DNA from: Cucumis sativus | Taxonomy: Eukaryota > Streptophyta > Magnoliopsida > Cucurbitales > Cucurbitaceae | Length of the DNA stretch: 64,000 nt | NCBI RefSeq assembly: GCF_000004075.3 | Contig: NC_026661.2 | Coordinates: 19,868,307 to 19,932,306, forward strand | Direction: 5' to 3' | Shown: one piece after another, positions 57,701-64,000 of the stretch | Layout of the letters: the number at the start of each line of letters is the position of its first letter | Position numbering within the stretch: position 1 is the stretch's first letter | The notes under the pieces: generated by a model | The model's database searches: none | Told to the model about the DNA's origin: nothing | What the model saw: only the letters and a program-made list of their open reading frames with translations | Translations under genes and position numbers: made by a program

Positions 57701-60105
57701 AAAACTATACTTTGATTTGTGAATTCCTTTCTCATAAGCCTTCTGGAATTCACTTTGAACCTGAAATGAAGTAGAAGTAGATGCTTTAAAAGACAGCTAA
57801 AACAGCATGCCAAGATGAAGCTGGATAAACAAACCAGAAGATAATTGTGCTCTAAATGGTCTAGAAATAATTGTGCTTCCGAGAAACCAAACTCAGCAAT
57901 GCATGGTTGATAAAATTGAAACTAAACATAAAACGATGGTTTTGCTCAAGATAAACAAACCAGAAAATATTTCAGGAAATCCAATATGAAAATATCCAAA
58001 CTAATCCTATTATCTCATAAACCTTTCACGTAGTGAGCAAGAAAATCATAATCACCATTCACCTCATGTAGGACATGACAAATAGAGAACTTCATTACAA
58101 ACCTTAAGAGCCATAATAACTAATGAGCTTAGCTTAACTGGCATTTGTATGTTCCTGAGAACATGAGATCCTGGATTCAAATCCCTCCACCCCCAAGATG
58201 TACTTAAAAAGACATTTTTGAAAAAAATTACAAACCTGAAGACCCATGACACCTGTTGCAAACTGAGTCATCGGGTGAGATGTAATAGGAAGAGCATCAA
58301 TGGCCTTGTATACATAATCTGCATCCAGTAATGACAAAAGCCCACCATTTAGGAAAATGCTTGTGGAAGTCGCAACTAATCAAATATCCTAGTGCAACAA
58401 ATGCAAAGACATTTTTCTAAATGTCTTAGGTGGAGAGGAAGAGACAGCTACTGGATGTCCTAAATTAACCACATATGCTTGTACAACTAACATGATGCAT
58501 ATCATACAACTTACAGGGTTCTATGAGGAAAGTGAAATATTGGCAAAAACATAACATACTTGTGTACTAACAAATGCTGATAAACAAAAATTTACGCAAT
58601 CTGATTTTCATTATCTATTCATAGAAGCATCCAACACACCATCAAGTTCTGAACAGTTTAATACAGAAGTAAGCTGAACCTGGAACAGTGGCGCGGCTTT
58701 GTAACTCCCTAGATAATGCATCAACTTGCTCTTTGCTTGGCACCTGATACATGAAAGAATAAATGAGGAAATATTTGGCAGTATAAAGCAAAACCACAAT
58801 TGCAAGAAATATTTGGCAGTACAAGACAGATATAAATTTATAAAAGTCAAACACAAGCTTTTTGACCAACTCACCTTTCCTGTGAGAAGAAGCCACAGAA
58901 GACCCTCGGGTAGTGGCTCTCCATCAGGCTTGGCAGCTGGTAGTAACTTTTGACATTCAGGAATTGACAGACCCCTAAAGCGAATACCCTGGAAATATAA
59001 TACTCCCAATCAATTGCTGTCTCAATATCAGCATTTATCCGATTCAAATAGACCAGAGGTAACCATGTATATTGGGCATAGAAACATTAAGAACAGACAT
59101 TTCAAGATCAGATAACTTTGCTAGGTATTAACCAAAAGGATTGAATACCTCGTCAGGATCAAGTAGAGATGTTTCCCACAGTAATCCTGTCATTCCCCTC
59201 ATTCCACCGAGTACCTTCAATGTTAGAGACAAGGCATTTAATTAAGAGATATGAAGAAAATCCTTGCAGAAATGTTTATTAGTTCCCATAAGAACTCTCG
59301 GGAGTGATTTGGTTGAATGGATCGTGAGGTAACAAACTTGGCCACTGATATCAGAGAGCAGCAAGATAGAGACTAGTTATAATAATATACTTGCCATATC
59401 AACAGTGATGTTGCCCAATTGAACCTTTCCATGTTCAGCTTTGAATTTCTTGAGGCGATCCTGTATAATTATTAAACATGTTAAGAATATACATTAATGA
59501 ACTGTAAGGTTTTCCTTGAAAGTTTGATCGTCCTTAGATGAATACTGTTAAGGATAGACAAACCTGCTGCTCTGGAATCAATTCCCTCAAATGAGATTGT
59601 AGGTCCTGCATAACAGATATAACTTTATAAGCGAAATCACTCATTGGATTGAAGTAATCACTCCATATGCCAGTTAATTACTACAAAATGGACAGAGATC
59701 AGCTAATTAGAAAGATGCACGTAGATTTAATGGCAACAGATATGAACTCCGACAAGATAGAAATTGCAGCCGTCACAATTCGATTAAACAATTCACAACT
59801 GTAAGATTCATCTTAAAATGAAGTCTCGACTCTTTAAAACGATAGCCTAACTTAACCAAACAGGCAAGACAAAGAAAAGATAAAAACGTGAGTTGAGAAT
59901 ATTACAAGATCGGATGAGCTCTGCATTTGAAGCCATCTAACGGAGTTACTGAGATTTGATTGTTGCCCCTGAAGCATCACAGAATTCTCCTGATCATTAA
60001 AACCTCAACCTCAAAAACAATAACATAGGAACAACTTGGAAACTATATACTCACAACACGCGACCGTAGCTTAGAAAGAGCCGTCAAACTTTTGAAGAAC
60101 GCCAT
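54716..60105 (-). CDS. CSY4: Citrate synthase, mitochondrial, complete, 19 exons, 471 aa
   Basis: Catalyses acetyl-CoA + oxaloacetate + water to citrate + CoA, the entry step of the TCA cycle, in the mitochondrial matrix. All 19 exons join in phase (1416 nt including TGA). The N-terminus [17 protein letters not shown] is an amphipathic basic presequence. The three catalytic residues of the pig enzyme (His274, His320, Asp375) correspond to His307 ([10 protein letters not shown]), His353 ([17 protein letters not shown]) and Asp408 ([10 protein letters not shown]), a constant offset of 33. The conserved [15 protein letters not shown] and the C-terminal [19 protein letters not shown] are present. 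It lacks a peroxisomal C-terminal signal (it ends CKKAT), so this is the mitochondrial form, like Arabidopsis CSY4. Introns 4 and 16 have GC donors, and intron 8 hosts a tRNA-derived element. No defect was seen. Confidence 0.97.
54716..60105 (-). other. Exon map of the citrate synthase gene
   Basis: Exons 1 to 19 in transcript order: 60055-60105, 59906-59968, 59564-59605, 59395-59460, 59149-59214, 58875-58988, 58680-58743, 58236-58318, 57711-57760, 57556-57633, 57225-57353, 57050-57092, 56806-56892, 56203-56304, 55646-55753, 55478-55528, 55032-55105, 54897-54948, 54716-54808. The lengths sum to 1416 nt. Borders rest on splice dinucleotides, phase continuity and the conserved enzyme sequence; donors of exons 4 and 16 are GC (ATG|gcaagt and AAG|gcaaga). 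Confidence 0.92.
58121..58235 (+). mobile_element. tRNA-derived SINE-like element in intron 8 of citrate synthase (antisense)
   Basis: On the plus strand an A-box-like TAGCTTAACTGG (58,130-58,141) and a B-box-like GGATTCAAATCC (58,173-58,184) are spaced 43 bp apart as in Pol III promoters. An A-rich tail (58,206-58,230) ends just before exon 8. The segment does not fold into a tRNA anticodon arm that I can see. A tRNA-related SINE is the best explanation; target duplications were not identified. Confidence 0.5.
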
Positions 60106-60480
60106 GACTCAAAAAGTTCCCTAACTGCAGCATAATGCATAAAACAAAACTTGCTAAATGAACACATCACAGATCATGAAAAACATAAAAAAAAAAAAGA
60201 AAAAGAAAAAGAAAAAAAACAAGCAAAATAGAATACGTAGAGAAATGATATACGAATATTGAAGAAGAAAGAACAGCGACGAACTCTGTTTAGGATGAAA
60301 TGAGAATCAATTGAAGGGAGATGGAATGGAACGTACAGGAAAGTCAGAGCAGAGAGATGGAGTGCAATGGATGTTGTTGATTCAGAAACGGAAAACTGAG
60401 CCGCCTTCGAGTTTCTTTATTCCGAAGGAGAATCCAAATCCAAATGAGAGAAAGTGGAAGTGAAATTTCTTTGATTGCTT
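60106..60480 (-). promoter_or_regulatory. 5' UTR with probable intron, and promoter of citrate synthase
   Basis: Upstream of the ATG (60,103-60,105) an acceptor CTGCAG (60,125-60,130) and a donor TCCT|gtacgt (GT at 60,335-60,336) suggest a 5' UTR intron of about 212 bp (60,125-60,336) separating a 19-nt leader piece from an upstream leader exon (about 60,337-60,480). Composition falls to AT-rich spacer beyond about 60,560. Confidence 0.5.
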
Positions 60481-60560
60481 TTGAGACTTGTCTTTGTAAG
60501 TTCTCGCTTGTATTGCAGCGGCTGAAGTTTGGTGCTAACTTACCCGAAATACCCCTCCTT

Positions 60561-63500
60561 TCTTAATTCATTTTCCAATTTGACGTCTGGCGCAAAATTA
60601 AAAATGTTAATTATTATTCTTACCCTAAATATTAGGGAATTTTGTAAATGAATAAATATTTGGTCGGATGTTCTTTTAACAAGTTATTAGCTCTCGATAG
60701 ACTAGAATATTTTGTTATATTAAGAGAATATTTAAAATAATTTCTATTAACAAAACTTAAATTTAGTTTCAACCATTAGTTATTAGTTTTTATTTGTTTG
60801 GTTGTTGTTTTAAATATTTTGTTTGGTTGTTATTTTAAATATGTTTATATGACATTATCTTTTTTATTATCTAACCAAGTTTCGTAAAATTTTGTGTGAG
60901 ACTAAATTTAAAATTTAAAATATTGAATAGACTAAGTGTCAATAAAATACAAATTATGAAAATCAACCAATCCAAACACTATATTGTCGCTTCCAATATA
61001 GTATGGTGGATGTGATATCCATTAATCGTCTATATTAATCAAATTTAAAGTCGAGCATTTGTTCAGTTCAATTAGAGAGAAGTAAAGATGTAAACCATAA
61101 CAACATGAATATACTCAATCGAGTTATGCTATTTATATATCAATTTGTTGTGCTATAACAATTTATACGTAATGGCAGTGGATATTAAACTTTAGCTTTA
61201 ATAATTAAACAAACTAGACACTATAAAGGAAAGTATTTGATGTCATAGCACACATCATCTTTTGTCGTGGCCTAATATCGGCGTTCTTTTCTTTCTTTTT
61301 TTCTAGTTAAGCTTTGTTTTATATTGAGCATGATCTTGAAAAGTCAAATATATGTGTTGTTGCATCAAAGTTTATGAATTGTCTAATGGAATATGTATAT
61401 TATAATGGTAAGTGAAAAATAATTTTCTAAGATTAGCTGCTAGGTCATTTTCATGTTTTTTTAACATATGTTCAAAATGACAAAGGTATACATTAGGTAT
61501 TTGAATTTTTCAATTTTATAATTCTTTATTTTGTTTCGTATTCAAATATTAAAAATTAATTAGCATGCGCATTTGAAATAAAATTAATTTTTTACGTCTA
61601 ACAAATATGGAGAAAATATTGAACCATTGTAGTTTGTGATTTCTTTATAATAAAAAGTAAGATAGGTGAAGGTCATATCGTAAACATAATTAAATACTCG
61701 AACTTTAATGATGTATCAAACATGCACGCTATGGAAGATCCAAAATCCAATTTGAAGACCTAACTTTGTAATATAACATATTTTAATCCTCCATATTTCA
61801 AGTTTTTAACCACCTCCACTGTTTTCAATTTTTTAGGCTTTATTTAGTGACCATTTGATTTATGCATATACACACAACATATATACTATATATATGCATG
61901 TGTTTAATTGTTAAAATTTATTATCAATGGTGATCTAAATCATCACACAAAATGGTTGTGATAGATTACGCAAATTCTCAATTCCTATATCTATTGGTGT
62001 TAGATACAACATAGAATTTAAGGACTCGCCTTATAATTATGTTTGATTGTTTTTTAAATATAACAAAAAAATGTTGTATACATAGGCGATATATAAGAAT
62101 AAATATATATATGTCAGTGATAGATGATAGTAATTTGTTAATCGTTGCTATGTTTAAAAAATAACCCTAAAGAAATGCATTAAATAAAGTTTGCTATGTT
62201 TAGAAAATAACCCTAAAATAAAGACATCAGATAAGAGGGGTAAGACCGTTGATTGAGTTAAGTATAGGGGGTAATTGTAGGAATAGGAATGGTAAGATGA
62301 AAATCGCCATGTTCAACAGGTGACTATGAGCTGTTGTTTAAATAACAATAGTTCTTTGGAGATCTCGGATTTGACTATCGTAATTTTGATATTAACTCGT
62401 GACTGCACACGTTTCTTCAAGAAAAAATTTTGCACATTTCTGACCCGGGCCTCTAATATCTTGTCAAATGGCTAACTGAGCTTAACTCAATTGACACTTA
62501 TATACACTCGTGGACAAAATGTCTAGCATTTAAATCTCAATCCATTGTATTTATTATAATACCTTTAAAAAAATATATTTTTTTTTTTGTCAAACTTCAC
62601 ACATATTTGTTTTTATTAACCGGATCTTAATTACGATTGGATGCATACACACCCATAAGGTGTACTTGTCCAAATTTTATACCAATAATTAAATAAATAA
62701 AAAAATGCTTCTAATCCTTGGATTTCCAACGAGACCGTCCAAGTGTTGTTAGGTTTATGGTTCGAAAATTATTTTGAAAAACAAAAAATTAAGTGAAGAA
62801 AACAAATTATTTTTCTTCTTGATGTATTCGAACACATGTTTGATTCCAATATAGCAAAATTTCATTTACTATATTGTATACATTGATATATGTTGATAAA
62901 CACCGATAAATATGTATCACTTGTTATTGTTGTCAACAACAATAAACTATAAAATCTAGAATTAAAATTAGGGTAATTATAATTTATGATCATTTCAAAA
63001 ATAATAATTAAGGATATAGCAACATTTAAAAAAATTACAAATATAGCAAAATTATCGCTGATAGATTCACATGGTCTACCAATAATAGATCAATATTTAC
63101 AACATGATCTATGGGTGATAGATTTCTATCATTGATATAATTTGACAAATTTTACTATATTTGCATATTTATATATTTACAACTATCCCTTCAAATTAAT
63201 AAACTCTAATTATGGTATTTTAACTTGAAGTAAACTTAATAGTTTTTTTCTTTCTCCTAGTTTTCACTCTCCTTGCCATTCTCCCATTTTTTTCAGTCAA
63301 AATTATCACTTACCTTTATATTATCCCTTTTCACCCTCACTCTCTCATTCAACTTTATCCCTATAGTAAGAGAGCCATTGACTAATTCAATGGAAGAGAG
63401 AAAAACGATTTAAACAGGAAATGAGAAAAACGATTTAAAAAGGAAATGCAATGGTAAAACTTGACAGCAAGAAAAGAACATGAGAACAGAGGAATATTTT

Positions 63501-64000
63501 TAAGGGATAGAGAAAATAGATAAATTAGAAGAAAAAAAAAATGGAGAATTTAAAAGATTCCATTGCTTTAGTCACAATTATTTCTTCACTTTAGTTGCTT
63601 CATCACATTCAAACCCTAATTCTACTTTACTCTATTATTTATCCACGAGTTTTCATATTCTCTATTCCAATCCCTACGACTCATTGGGAATAAAGTGTTC
63701 AACCAAAGCTATATATTTGTAAAAATTGGTCAAATTTTAGCTTTTGGTTTGCACGTTTCTCTCATTTTTATTTACCATATATTGTTCCTTTTAATGTCGA
63801 GTGTAAATAATCTACGATAATGAGTCTACGTAAGACGAGAGAATACACGTTTCCACGAATGATGGAGTTTTACTTAAATAATACTTAGATTTTAACCCAT
63901 TTTAATTTGTAAGATAATTATTAGATAAAAAATGGATATATTTTGATAAATAGTAAGAACAAAAATCAACAATTAAGAAATTTGATGAAGGAGATGTTAG
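60561..64000. other. AT-rich spacer at the right edge, no supported gene
   Basis: No exon chain, protein similarity or RNA gene recognised. Contains a weak SINE-like wording (gagcttaactcaattgac near 62,477 with a poor B-box near 62,530) and dispersed AT-rich repeats near 62.08-62.16 and 62.86-63.19 kb. A mild CT-rich stretch near 63.24-63.36 kb has no gene after it. Confidence 0.55.
62860..63190. repeat. Dispersed 'tatagcaac / gatagatttctatcattgat' repeat
   Basis: Contains 'atagcaacattt', 'aaatatagcaaaatta' and 'gatagatttctatcattgat' blocks with partial internal inverted symmetry around 'tgatagattc...gatagattt'. The same wording is found in part near 7.7 and 47.7 kb. I recall this as common in cucurbit intergenic DNA; no formal family is assigned. 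Confidence 0.45.

Overview
This is a plant nuclear window: AT-rich, with short exons split by GT-AG introns, long gene-poor spacers and many simple repeats. Gene content is eudicot. Several dispersed AT-rich repeats resemble ones I associate with cucurbits, so Cucurbitaceae (cucumber, melon or gourd type) is my best guess, by inference only.

Layout. Positions 1-556 (minus) hold the first two exons of an HD-Zip class II transcription factor that runs off the left edge. About 18 kb of AT-rich spacer follows, with simple repeats and a few promoter-like islands but no gene I can support. At 19.0-20.0 kb (minus) is a single-exon gene for a roughly 315-residue protein. Its order of parts (basic patch, P-x-NTT-x-FL motif, acidic tract, C-terminal coiled coil) matches the animal P-TEFb inhibitor HEXIM. 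From 24.2 to 40.7 kb (minus) lies a complete callose synthase gene of the CalS1/2/3 type. I could trace 42 exons with consistent phases, giving 1946 residues. From 48.1 to 50.3 kb (plus) is a three-exon gene for a 129-residue charged helical protein. From 51.3 to 53.1 kb (minus) is a two-exon gene for a 126-residue protein that looks plastid-targeted with one membrane span. From 54.7 to 60.1 kb (minus) is a complete 19-exon mitochondrial citrate synthase gene (471 residues, catalytic His/His/Asp present). The last 3.5 kb is spacer.

The most unusual structure surrounds the callose synthase gene: both of its ends have been copied at DNA level, introns included. The last three exons recur in inverted orientation at 21.4-22.2 kb, with a premature stop, joined directly to what looks like the 5' exon of an unrelated gene. 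The first five exons plus upstream DNA recur as a direct tandem copy at 43.9-47.0 kb. All five copied exons keep their reading frame and splice sites, but about 0.9 kb containing the likely core promoter is missing. Small terminal-repeat retroelements (SMART/TRIM type), an LTR-like block with a 27-bp minisatellite, and extreme G-tracts sit in callose synthase introns.

The genes are not an operon and I see no single shared pathway. Callose synthase (cell wall and plasmodesmata), citrate synthase (TCA cycle) and the transcription-related genes are ordinary neighbours. I found no convincing tRNA, rRNA, snRNA or known microRNA gene. CRISPR is not applicable.
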